DNA of 64,000 bases, taken from Triplophysa rosa (taxonomy: Eukaryota; Chordata; Actinopteri; Cypriniformes; Nemacheilidae). Position numbers and translations under genes: made by a program. The stretch's first letter is position 1; the number at the start of each line of letters is the position of its first letter. The DNA lies in the NCBI RefSeq assembly GCF_024868665.1, contig NC_079897.1, positions 7,970,403 through 8,034,402 on the forward strand, written 5' to 3'. Below the pieces are notes generated by a model. That model was not told where the DNA came from. It ran no database searches and saw nothing but the letters and a program-made list of their open reading frames with translations. Shown piece after piece: positions 12,243 to 21,387 of the stretch.

Positions 12243-12288
12243 AAAAACAGACAACACCCTTGTTTTTATATCAGCAGATAAACAATTT

Positions 12289-12765
12289 ATGAAGATTGCA
12301 TGTGCCACAATTATGCAAGGAACTCCTAGAGAGGTGGAAGTCAATGGTCAAGGAAAAATGAATTTGGAAACCATCCTAGAAAAAGATATTAAACAAACAG
12401 AGCTTTTCAAAGAAATGGAGCAATTGTTTCCTGATCAATTATGGTCAAAACATGATACAGATGTAGGGCTGATAAAATCTGCTAGCCCTATAGATATCAA
12501 AGCAAAACCAGGAACTAGATTGCCTAACAAATACCAAAACCCAATGAACCTGAAGCAATAAATGGCATCAGGGAACCCATAGATGGACTAATCACAGCAG
12601 GAGTGCTGTTTAAAAAATCTAGTCCTTATAACACCCCTATACTGCCTGTTATCAAAGCAGACAAGGCAAAATGGCAGTTGGTACATGACTTAAGAGCAAT
12701 TAATGAAAGAGTGAAAGATTGGCCAGTAGAAGTTCCGAATCCTCACACCTCACACATCCTCACGC
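12289..12765 (+). pseudogene. pol: ERV reverse transcriptase, N-terminal remnant
   Basis: Frame 12289-12561 leads through DQLWSKHDTDVGLIKSA, the gamma-type entry into RT. A frame change near 12545 continues with DGLITAGVLFKKSSPYNTPI and WQLVHDLRAIN (fingers subdomain). Sequence stops matching at about 12765 inside a 41-bp tandem duplication. The palm with the catalytic YxDD, the thumb and the connection start are not present anywhere in the window: the DIRS/Gypsy block follows, and only 228 bp separate that block from the Tc1 element. The RT core is therefore lost rather than merely interrupted. Confidence 0.8.
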
Positions 12766-12806
12766 AGTAGAAGTTCCGAATCCTCACACCTCACACATCC
12801 TCACAC
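12725..12806. repeat. 41-bp tandem duplication at ERV/Gypsy junction
   Basis: AGTAGAAGTTCCGAATCCTC and the following CACACCTCACACATCCTCAC occur at 12725 and again at 12766. The first copy is still ERV RT; the second abuts the truncated end of the Gypsy fragment. This looks like a junction scar. Confidence 0.75.
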
Positions 12807-14044
12807 AGGTGAGTTTCCGACTAATGTAAAGGACTGGATGTTCTTCTCCTCCTTTCTGCTGAGATAGCACCGCTCCCAAGCCGACGTCGGAAGCATCTGT
12901 CTGTAGTATGAAGGGGCAGCCAAAGTCAGGAGCACGTAGGACGACAAGAGGGCCTGTTTCAGTGACTGGAACGACTTCTCTGCTCCTGGATTCCAGTTCA
13001 GCTTCTCTGGCTGCCCCTTTTTGGTCAGGTCGGTCAGGGGACTGGCTAGGGAAGAGAAGTTCGGAATGAAGCATTTATAGTAGCCCGTTAACCTGAGGAA
13101 AGCACGTACCTGAGTTTTATGGGCGGGCCGGGATGCTTTTTGGACTGCTTCCACTTTTTGTGACTGAGGCTTGACTATCCCACGGCCCACTCGGAAACCC
13201 AGGTACTGTGCTTCTGCTAGTCCAAGGTGGCATTTCCTCAGGTTTGCGGCCAGCCCCGCCTTCCTGATGTCCATCAGCACTCTCCGCAATCTGATGAGGT
13301 GTTCATCCCAGCTCTCCGAGTGGACTACGAGATCATCCAGGTAGGCGGCTTTATACTCCTGATGAAGTCGTAAGAGGACATCCATCATGCGTTGGAAGGT
13401 GGCAGGTGCCCCATGCAGCCCGAAGGGTAGGACCCGGTACTGCCAGTCCCCTGAGGGGGTGCTGAAGGCAGTTTTTTCTCTTGACTCCGGGGAAAGGGGC
13501 ACCTGCCAGTACCCTTTTGTGAGGTCTAGTGTGGAGATGAACCGTGCTCTTCCTAACCTGTCCAAGAGTTCGTCCACCCGAGGCATGGGATAACCGTCGA
13601 ACCTGGAAATCTCGTTAAGGCGACGAAAGTCATTGCAAAAGCGGAGAGTGCCATCTGGTTTTGGAACCATGACGATGTGGCTGGACCAGGGGCTACGTGA
13701 TGCCTCAATTACCTGGAGGTCTCTCATCCGTGTAACTTCTTCCTCGATAGCCAGTCGACGAGTCTCGGGGACCCGGTAAGGCCGCTGCCGGACAACTACA
13801 CCAGGGGGAGTCCAGATCTCATGCTGGATTAACCTGGTGTGCCCGGGCCGTTCGCGGAACACATCAGAAAATTGACTGACCAGGGCACTCAGTTCGGTCT
13901 TCTGGACGGGGGAGAGCTGCTCTCCCATATGTACCACCGGAGGTTCCGAAGCTGCGAAGGCTGCCATACGATCCACTGGGGCCACCCATTTCTTCAGCAG
14001 ATTGATATGGTAGAGCTGCTCCTCCTTCCGTCGTCCCAGATGAC
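12806..14044 (-). mobile_element. Ty3/Gypsy pol fragment, Gmr1-like (INT tail, RT, RNase H start)
   Basis: A long minus-strand frame reads, from 14044 downwards, the motif YHINLLKKW, then a full Ty3/Gypsy RT: VRQRPYRVPE, SRSPWSSHIVMVPKPDGTLR, STLDLTKGYWQVPLS, PFGLHGAPATFQRMMD, AAYLDDLVVHS (catalytic DD near 13331-13336), YLGFRVGRG and [15 protein letters not shown]. After a frame change near 12950-12900 it continues into RNase H ([19 protein letters not shown]) and is cut at ISRKLT near 12811. The NLLKKW motif ahead of RT is normally the integrase tail, so the order here is integrase before RT, as in the Gmr1 clade of fish and other deuterostomes. The 5' side is lost at the DIRS junction (about 14044). 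Confidence 0.85.
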
Positions 14045-14416
14045 GAACCCCATCTGTCGGTTCGACACAACGTCTCGTTCCCTCCATCAGGGAACCGAGG
14101 TTACAAATGTAACCGAGACGTTCCCTTTCTGTCGGTCTCTCGATGTTGTGTCGAACCGACAGATGGGGTTCGTCCTTGAGAACCAATCACTTCCGACTAT
14201 ATCCGGGTATAAAAGGGAGACGGCGTGCCTCATTCATTCACCTTAGTTCTGAGGAGCCTGAGACCTCTCACGACTGCTGCAGTGGACAGCACGTGTTGTG
14301 GCAAGAGGACACAACGTCTCGTTCCCTCCATCAGGGAACCGAGGTTACAAACGTAACCGAGACGTTCCCTTTCTGTCGGTCTCTCGACGTTGTGTCGAAC
14401 CGACAGATGGGGTTCC
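14045..14416. repeat. DIRS left terminus and internal complementary region
   Basis: 14045-14171 is a near-palindrome whose arms read GAACCCCATCTGTCGGTTCG and its complement. 14310-14416 repeats most of this block (AACGTCTCGTTCCCTCCATC through GACAGATGGGGTTC). Between them, 14172-14309 is the inward-facing terminal repeat with TATAAAAG at 14208-14215. The second block fits the DIRS internal complementary region, which is complementary to both termini and is used to circularise the cDNA. Confidence 0.65.
14208..14215 (+). promoter_or_regulatory. TATA box in left DIRS terminal repeat
   Basis: TATAAAAG inside GGGTATAAAAGGGAGACGGC, the same context as the right terminus in inverted orientation. 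It points into the element from the 3' side, so it would drive antisense transcription if active. Confidence 0.55.
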
Positions 14417-15061
14417 AATGGAAAACGCCATAACACTGTGCCCTGTCACAATCTCAAGGAAGCGACGGTGACTGGCCTAGGCGTGTCAGCCGTGACGCTA
14501 CCGCGAAATTGTAACCTACCAGTGGGTAGGTAGGGGGTCCCAGAGCTTTCTGAAAGGTGGGAAGGCCCCTACCGTCGGCCTCACAGGCGGCGGCCTTGTT
14601 TCTCTAACAGCGAGAAGCCGCCCGGAACCGTAAGGCCACTGGGTAAGCGCTACTTCCTCAAGCGGGGGATGCGCTACAGAGACCACTTCCTACCACAGGG
14701 AGTAGACTAGTGGATATACCAACATGGTCTCACCGATGGGGGAGAACTCATGGGAAGAAAGTGCGGACTGATGGAGTTAACTGCGAGGTGGAGGTCCACC
14801 TATGGTGGTCATGGGTTACCAAGGTGGGAACCAGCATGAGGATACATTAGACGGAACCGCCCTGCTGGGGGGTTGCAACGTCTGGTAGCACTAGGTCCGG
14901 TTAGAGCTATGTTGCGAATAACTCAGGTGATACCCGGCCTAAGGGGCAGGGCTGCTCTGCCCAGCCCGCCCACAGGAGGTGCTTGCTAGTGATGGATGGA
15001 GTGCCTGTTCTTCACCCAGTGGGGGAAAAAGGGAGGCTATTAGTACGCTGACCCCCTAGGG

Positions 15062-15665
15062 TCAGGTACTGTCATAGGCGTACACCCTACCGGTCGCCGG
15101 TCTTGCCTGATGCCCGCAAGACTCGCCGACCGGTTTTACGCGAAGGCTGTAGGACCTCGCGAAGGTGATGGGTGTAGCCCAACCCGCAGCTCTGCAGATG
15201 TCTGCCAGAGAGGCGCCTCGAGCCAGTGCCCACGAGGAGGCTGTACTCCGTGTGGAGAGAGCTCTCACCCAGTGGGCGTAGGCGAACTAGGACAGGTACG
15301 CCATAGTGACGGCGTCCATGATCCAATGCGCCAATCTCTGTTTGAGACAGCCCTCCCTGCTGATCTCCAAAACAGACAAAGAGCTGCTCAGAGCTACTGC
15401 GGCTCTGCGTGCGGTCCAAGCAGAGGCGCAATGCGCGTACTGGACACAACACGGATGGGGTTGGGTCTTCCTCCCCGGTGGGGAGCGCCTGTAAGTTCAC
15501 CACCTGGTGTCTCGGGGGAGTGGTGGGAACTTTGGGCACGTAGCCGGGCCGGGGTCTCAGGATAGCGTGAGAATAACCGGGCCCGAGTTCTAGGCAATCT
15601 GTGGACACGGAGAATGCTTGTAGGTCCGCTACCCTCTTGAGCGTCCTCCCGAGAGCCGTCTTCAT
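15062..15665 (-). pseudogene. DIRS tyrosine recombinase, broken
   Basis: The integration enzyme of DIRS. Frame 15665-15087 starts KTALGRTLKRVADLQAFSVS and continues with RPRPGYVPKVPTTPPRHQ and CPVRALRLCLDRTQSRSS (core-binding and catalytic start, Arg of the RHRY set in the VKRVADLQ region). A second frame, 15268-15062, carries the C-terminal catalytic part ALSTRSTASSWALARGASL, then AAGWATPITFARSYSLRV with the nucleophile Tyr region. The HxxR box reads LSTR, with Leu where the family has His. With the frameshift between the two halves, this copy should be dead. Confidence 0.8.
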
Positions 15666-16564
15666 CGTGAAGTGAGAAAGAGCGGCATCTCCGAGGGGCT
15701 CCAGGACCGCATCAAGGTCGTAAGAGGGTACGGAGCGTGGGTGAGGTGGTAGCCTTCCCGCGCCCCTTAGGAACCAAATGATCAGGTTGTGCTGTCCTAG
15801 AGACTACCAGCAACTGGGTCGTGATGAGCGGCAACAGCGGCTACATACACGTTCAGTGTGGAAGGGGAGAGATTATTCTCGAGTCTCTGGAAGGACCGCA
15901 CCCACTTGATCAAGCAACTCCGCGGGTCTTCTCTTCGAGAAGAGCACCAGAATGAGAAGAGGCACCACTAGGCGAATCGTCACCTAGTGGCCAGGGCCCT
16001 AGCCTGAGTAGTGGTCTTAACCGCTGCAGGGGTTAGGCCACTCAGGATCTCCTCGTTCCGTCCAGGGGCCAGACATGGAGGTTCCAGAGGTCTGGCCTGT
16101 GATGCCATAACGTGCCCTTCCCCTGGGAAAGCAGGTCCTTCGTCAGGGGAATCGGCCAGGGGGGAGCTGTCGTCAAGAGCATTAGCTCCGAGAACCAAGT
16201 CCGGTTGGGCCAGTATGGCGCAACTAGTACACTTGATGCTCCTCTCCCTTACCTTGCACAGGGTCTGTGCAATGAGGCTCACTGGGGGAAAGCGTACTTC
16301 CGCTTGTCCCACGGCCAGCTGTGCGCTAGAGCTTCCGTGCCGAGGCAGGGAGTACTTTAGTGGCAATGGGTGGTGTCAAGGGAGGCGAAGGGGTCTACCT
16401 GAGCCCGCCCTGACTGTCCCCAATGAGCTGGCTACGCGGGGGTGGAGTCGCCACTCTCCGCGAGGCGTCAACTGACGAGAGAGCACATCGGCTGTCTGGT
16501 TCAGGTCACCTGGGATATGTGTGGCCCTGCGGACTCCACAGGAGGAGGCGTCGGGCGAGTCGTG

Positions 16565-17970
16565 TTAGCTGCCATAAGCGAACGCCACCCTGGCGGTTAA
16601 AAACGCTACGGCAGTTGTGCAGTCCGACCGGACCAGCACGTGCTTGTTCTGCACGAGAGGTTGTAACCCCTTCAGTGCGGGTAGCACATCCAACAACTCT
16701 AGGCAATTGATATGCCTGCGCAGGCGGGGGCCCGTCCATCGCCCTGACACTGCGTGCCCGTTGCACACGGCACCCCAACCCTGCAGGGAGGCGTCTGTCG
16801 ACCCTGACGCGTCTCGCCTGCCCGAGAGGGACCCCCGTCCGTAGAAAAGGTCATTGAAGACCAAGGGGTTAGGGTGCGTCGGCAGAAAAGCGTAATCACC
16901 ATCCGCCTGCTGCCGGTGTGCCACGCTCTCCAGGAAACTCGACTCTGTAGCCAGTGTTGGAGCGGTCTCATGTGCATCAACCTGAGGGGTATCACCACCG
17001 TCGAGGATGCCATGTACCCAGGAGCCTCCTCCCGCTGACTGCTCGAAATATTCCAGGCAGTTCAACACTGACTGAGCGCAGTCGCGCTGTAATGGAGACA
17101 GAGTTGAGTTCCATACCAAAAAAAGAGTATGCTCTGCACAGAGGAGAGCCTGCTCCTTTTCGGTTGACCTGTGGTCCCAATCGATCTAGGTGCCTTAGCA
17201 CTAGGTCCCTGAGTGTACATAACAGATCTCACGAGTGTGTCAAATGAGCCAGTCGTCGAGATAGTTTAGTAGCCGCACACCTCTCTCCCTGAGGGGAGTG
17301 AGGGCGGCTTCCACGAACTTCGTGAAGACTCGTGGGGACAGGGACAGACCGAAGGGGATGACTCTGTACTAATATGCCTGACCCTCGAAAGCGAACCGTA
17401 GGAACGTGCGATGATGAGGGAGAAAGAGACATGAGAGTAAGCGTCCTTCAGGTCGATTGCCATGAATCCATCTTGACATCTGACAGATGCCAGGATGCGC
17501 TTCCGAGTGAGCATCCTGAATGGCAGCTTGAGTAGGTGCCTGTTCAGGGTACGCAGATCTAGCGACCCCCACTCTTTTTGGGGACGATGAAGTACGGGCT
17601 GTAACCCGTTGAACATCTCGGCTAGAGGGACGAGCACGATCGCTTCCTCACCAGAGGGGTGGCGACCTCGGACTGAAGCACGGGACATCCTAGCCTCTGC
17701 TGAGGTAAGAGGATGTCCCGAAACTTGGGCAGGCGTCCGGGGAGTTGGATCACGTAGCCGAGACGGACCGTATCCCGTAGTCACCATGACGGTTTGGGAA
17801 GCTCTTGACAGGCTCCCAGGGACCGACAGGGAGGCTAGGGGCACGTTCTGCTTCATCGACCTCCCGGGGGTGGTTCGATGGCTGGCAGTACGGATCCCTC
17901 GCCGTGGGGGGGACCCCCGGGGAGGAGATCGGCTCTGCAGTTTTACCTGTCTGGCGAAGATGTAGCACAA
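16565..17970 (-). pseudogene. DIRS reverse transcriptase and RNase H, broken
   Basis: RT region (about 17970-17266): LDLRTLNRHLLKLPFRMLT, DGFMAIDLKDAYSHVS and, across frame changes, the GLSLSPRVFTK-type segment in an alternative frame, then a YLDDW box near 17255-17270. The RNase H region (17119-16565) reads STDASLQGWGAVCNGHAVSG, INCLELLDVLPALKGLQ and LVRSDCTTAVAF, giving the D-E-D catalytic set. At least three frame changes are needed to follow the protein. The order RT, RNase H, recombinase is that of DIRS elements. Confidence 0.75.
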
Positions 17971-18138
17971 CGCACCATCGAATGAGAGTGCTTAGGCTAA
18001 TGATTATCCCTGACATTGGGTCTTGCCGCAACGTCGAGTTGCCAAACACCGTCGTGTAGAGGGTGAGAGCGGCTGTGATAATACCCAGACGATGATGTGG
18101 CACAAAGCACCGTCGATTGAGAGTGCTTAGGCTGCTGA

Positions 18139-19822
18139 TTATCCTCGACATTGGGTCTCGCCGTGACGCAACGTCGAGTTGCCGAACACAGTCGTGCAGA
18201 GGGTGAGAGCGGCTGTGATAAACGCCCAGAGAGGGAGAAAACTTTTAGAAAGGTATTCTCGAACTCCCTGGGGTCTTCCCATGAGGGCCGCATTGGCTTT
18301 CGCCGCGGCTGCTGATGGGTTGGTGGTCTCCTCTTCGATGTCTCGAAGAGGACCAGGGCTGCTGGGAAGCAGACGGTGCACGGGATCTCGGCGGCCAGAG
18401 GGTGGTCGAGTCGCGGCTGGGGAGGACATACGTGATATCCTCTGTCTGCTCCCTCACTGTCGAACTCGACAGTATCATCAAACAGCCCCCCTTGCGAGAT
18501 GGGTGCATCGAGAAAGCGGACTTTCTCAGAGTTACTCACCTGTGCAAGGTTCAGCCAGAGTGTCTCTCCTGGACCACAAGTGTGGACATCGCCCGACCCT
18601 GGGCCCGCGACATCACCTTGTTCGCCCGAGAGCGAGGTCGGTGAAGCCGCGGAGTTCCTGCATAAGCGCTGGGTCGGTCTTACCCTCGTGGAGCTCTCTC
18701 CGCACATTGGCCTGCAGGAAGGCCATAGCATGGAGAGAGTGGACAGCTTGGTCCGCAGCAGAGTAAGCTCTCAACACCTCAGATGCCGAAAAGCCTACGT
18801 GCTTTGGACGGGAGTTTAGGTCGAGCCCCAGGGGACATCAACGTATCCTCTAGCTGCCCCACCATCGAGGGAAGAAAGGGTGATGGAACTAGTTGATGTG
18901 TACGCGCCGAAGGGGGCGTTCCAGGTCGTACTAGGTTCCTCATGCACTTCCGGGGGAACACGGCACTGAGGGCGAGTGCAGCTTGGAGCCGCTCTCAAGC
19001 CCAATGTACCGTGTATCCAGCCGCGAGCGTTGGGAGAGGCAGTGCGGTGCACCGCAACCCAAAGCCGGCGGCCCGGGAAAGAATGGCTGACATTTCGACA
19101 TCCGCTTCTTCCTGATCTCGACCCCCCGAGGGAGGGAGCTTCAAGGAATCGTCGGAGTCTGATGCCAGTAAGTCACCCTCCGATGCTGCAACAGACACCT
19201 CATCATCACGTACTGTGTCCGATACGTAATTGAGGAATAAGACGGCAGACTGTCTTATGGGGAACGGTCAGACGAGCAAGGCGAGGTACGAACGGTCCGT
19301 GAGCCAGTGGCTGACGGATTAGCGCTCACAGTAATCCTCATATCACCCTCGCTGCTCGCCGTAGCGGGCGGCAGGTCCGTAGTCCTGCCGTCACGGAACG
19401 GGAAGCAGACAAGGTGGTGGCTGAGTCCCGTGGGAACACAGCCACCCGTGACGCAACGTCTGAATCGTCAGCTGCCCGCAGTGCGGGCAGGACGTATCCA
19501 CAACATCTGCCCCAGCGTACTGGAAGCAGACACTGTGTCCGTCCCCCTCCTCGATGAGTGTGTTGCACCCAGAGAACAGCGGGACATGCCACGCTGGAGA
19601 AATTTGCTCTTTTAGAGAAAAAAACTCGAACACTTCTGGAACCGCCGAGACGCCCAGGGGAAGTCCTGCAGGAAGGGACAGTCCGCTGCACCACGTCGTA
19701 AGACCGCAGTTTGTAGGAAGTCTGTGATCAGATGCGAAGGCTCCGAAGAAAAAAAGGTGAATGAATGAGGCACGCCGTCTCCCTTTTATACCCGGATATC
19801 CGGGGCGGAGTCCGGCATGCAA
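18139..19822 (-). pseudogene. DIRS gag-like region, broken
   Basis: Several minus-strand frames match the plus-strand copy at 6400-7740: GYPGIKGRRRASFIHLFFFG near the start, a CPHCGQLTIQTLRHG zinc-like motif near 19450, a Ser/Asp/Glu-rich segment with SGGRDQEEADVEMSAILSRA near 19060-19130, and ETLWLNLAQVSNSEKVRFLD near 18500-18560. The role is inferred from position. There is no single open frame. Confidence 0.65.
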
Positions 19823-19931
19823 ATTTCATTCGCCAATTTTCATTGCCTTTTCTAAGAAGTCGGAAGCGATGGTTCTCAAGACGAACCCCATCTGTCGTTC
19901 GACACAACGTCGAGAGACCGACAGAAAGGGA
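19740..19931 (-). repeat. DIRS right terminal repeat with TATA box
   Basis: Inverted counterpart of 14123-14250. The TATA box on the minus strand lies at 19793-19800 (plus-strand CTTTTATA), downstream of GGATATCCGGG, and is followed by GGAGACGGCGTGCCTCATTC. The outermost bases are GACAGAAAGGGAAC at 19918-19931. This is the expected promoter for the DIRS transcript. Confidence 0.7.
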
Positions 19932-20158
19932 ACCTGAGTACTACATCCTCAAGGTTAGTCTACGACCCTTGCTGTCCCGTTCATCACGTAGAAATAAGTG
20001 GTGACACAAATCTAACCAGTAATGTATTTTCTGAATTCGTTTCAAACGTTTTTGGCAGTAGAATCCGTTATTTGGCCTAAATCCATAACACCCTCTTACT
20101 AATCAACTACTACACGATCTAGTCTAAACTAATTTTAAAGTGTGACTATATCCAGTGA
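19932..20158. other. Unassigned spacer between DIRS and Tc1
   Basis: 228 bp without recognisable coding sequence. It should contain the right flank of the DIRS target, but neither Gypsy integrase nor ERV RT can be read here. Confidence 0.4.
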
Positions 20159-20160
20159 TA

Positions 20161-21385
20161 TACACTCACCTAAAGGATTATTAGGAACACCTGTTCAATT
20201 TCTCATTAATGCAATTATCTAATCAACCAATCACATGGCAGTTGCTTCAATGCATTTAGGGGTGTGGTCCTGGTCAAGACAATCTCCTGAACTCCAAACT
20301 GAATGTCAGAATGGGAAAGAAAGGTGATTTAAGCAATTTTGAGCGTGGCATGGTTGTTGGTGCCAGACGGGCCGGTCTGAGTATTTCACAATCTGCTCAG
20401 TTACTGGGATTTTCACGCACAACCATTTCTAGGGTTTACAAAGAATGGTGTGAAAAGGGAAAAACATCCAGTATGCGGCAGTCCTGTGGGCGAAAATGCC
20501 TTGTTGATGCTAGAGGTCAGAGGAGAATGGGCCGACTGATTCAAGCTGATAGAAGAGCAACTTTGACTGAAATAACCACTCGTTACAACCGAGGTATGCA
20601 GCAAAGCATTTGTGAAGCCACAACACGCACAACCTTGAGGCAGATGGGCTACAACAGCAGAAGACCCCACCGGGTACCACTCATCTCCACTACAAATAGG
20701 AAAAAGAGGCTACAATTTGCACGAGCTCACCAAAATTGGACAGTTGAAGACTGGAAAAATGTTGCCTGGTCTGATGAGTCTCGATTTCTGTTGAGACATT
20801 CAAATGGTAGAGTCAGAATTTGGCGTAAACAGAATGAGAACATGGATCCATCATGCCTTGTTACCACTGTGCAGGCTGGTGGTGGTGGTGTAATGGTGTG
20901 GGGGATGTTTTCTTGGCACACTTTAGGCCCCTTAGTGCCAATTGGGCATCGTTTAAATGCCACGGCCTACCTGAGCATTGTTTCTGACCATGTCCATCCC
21001 TTTATGACCACCATGTACCCATCCTCTAATGGCTACTTCCAGCAGGATAATGCACCATGTCACAAAGCTCGAATCATTTCAAATTGGTTTCTTGAACATG
21101 ACAATGAGTTCACTGTACTAGAATGGCCCCCACAGTCACCAGATCTCAACCCGATAGAACATCTTTGGGATGTGGTGGAACGGGAGCTTCGTGCCCTGGA
21201 TGTGCATCCCACAAATCTCCATCAACTGCAAGATGCTATCCTATCAATATGGGCCAACATTTCTAAAGAATGCTTTCAGCACCTTGTTGAATCAATGCCA
21301 CGTAGAATTAAGGCAGTTCTGAAGGCGAAAGGGGGTCAAACACCGTATTAGTATGGTGTTCCTAATAATCCTTTAGGTGAGTGTA
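20161..21385 (+). mobile_element. Intact Tc1-like DNA transposon
   Basis: 1225 bp with perfect 31-bp inverted termini, 20161-20191 and 21355-21385 (TACACTCACCTAAAGGATTA, then TTAGGAACACC). It is flanked by TA at 20159-20160 and 21386-21387, the Tc1 target duplication. A single uninterrupted transposase gene fills the interior. It sits in the ERV pol region, just before the RNase H part. Perfect termini and an open gene argue for recent insertion. Confidence 0.95.
20311..21351 (+). CDS. Tc1 family transposase, 346 aa, open
   Basis: Cut-and-paste transposase. The N-terminus (residues 1-115) holds the paired-like helix-turn-helix DNA-binding domains (LSNFERGMVVGARRAGLSIS, LLGFSRTTISRVYKEW), with a GRKCLVDARGQRRMGRL linker. 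The DDE domain shows VAWSDESRFLL (first Asp), FQQDNAPCHKA (second Asp) and SPDLNPIEHLWDVVE (Glu 34 residues on), the DD34E pattern of Tc1. Length is normal for the family. The ATG at 20311 lies 120 bp inside the left terminus, the usual distance, and the next in-frame ATG is already inside the first helix region. No missing catalytic residue is visible. Confidence 0.95.
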   Translation: MGKKGDLSNFERGMVVGARRAGLSISQSAQLLGFSRTTISRVYKEWCEKGKTSSMRQSCGRKCLVDARGQRRMGRLIQADRRATLTEITTRYNRGMQQSICEATTRTTLRQMGYNSRRPHRVPLISTTNRKKRLQFARAHQNWTVEDWKNVAWSDESRFLLRHSNGRVRIWRKQNENMDPSCLVTTVQAGGGGVMVWGMFSWHTLGPLVPIGHRLNATAYLSIVSDHVHPFMTTMYPSSNGYFQQDNAPCHKARIISNWFLEHDNEFTVLEWPPQSPDLNPIEHLWDVVERELRALDVHPTNLHQLQDAILSIWANISKECFQHLVESMPRRIKAVLKAKGGQTPY

Positions 21386-21387
21386 TA

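Larger units (their letters stand above)
14045..19931 (-). mobile_element. Near-full-length DIRS retrotransposon
   Basis: A 5.9-kb element on the minus strand. Its ends share, in inverted orientation, the block GTTCCCTTTCTGTCGGTCTC, then GACAGATGGGGTTCGTC, TTGAGAACC and GGGTATAAAAGGGAGACGGC. Reading 5' to 3' on the minus strand: terminal repeat with TATA box, gag-like region, RT/RNase H and tyrosine recombinase, then an internal complementary region next to the left terminus. There is no DDE integrase and no LTR direct repeat, as expected for DIRS. Multiple frameshifts disrupt every gene. It cuts into the Gypsy fragment on its left. On its right it abuts sequence of unknown origin. Confidence 0.85.
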
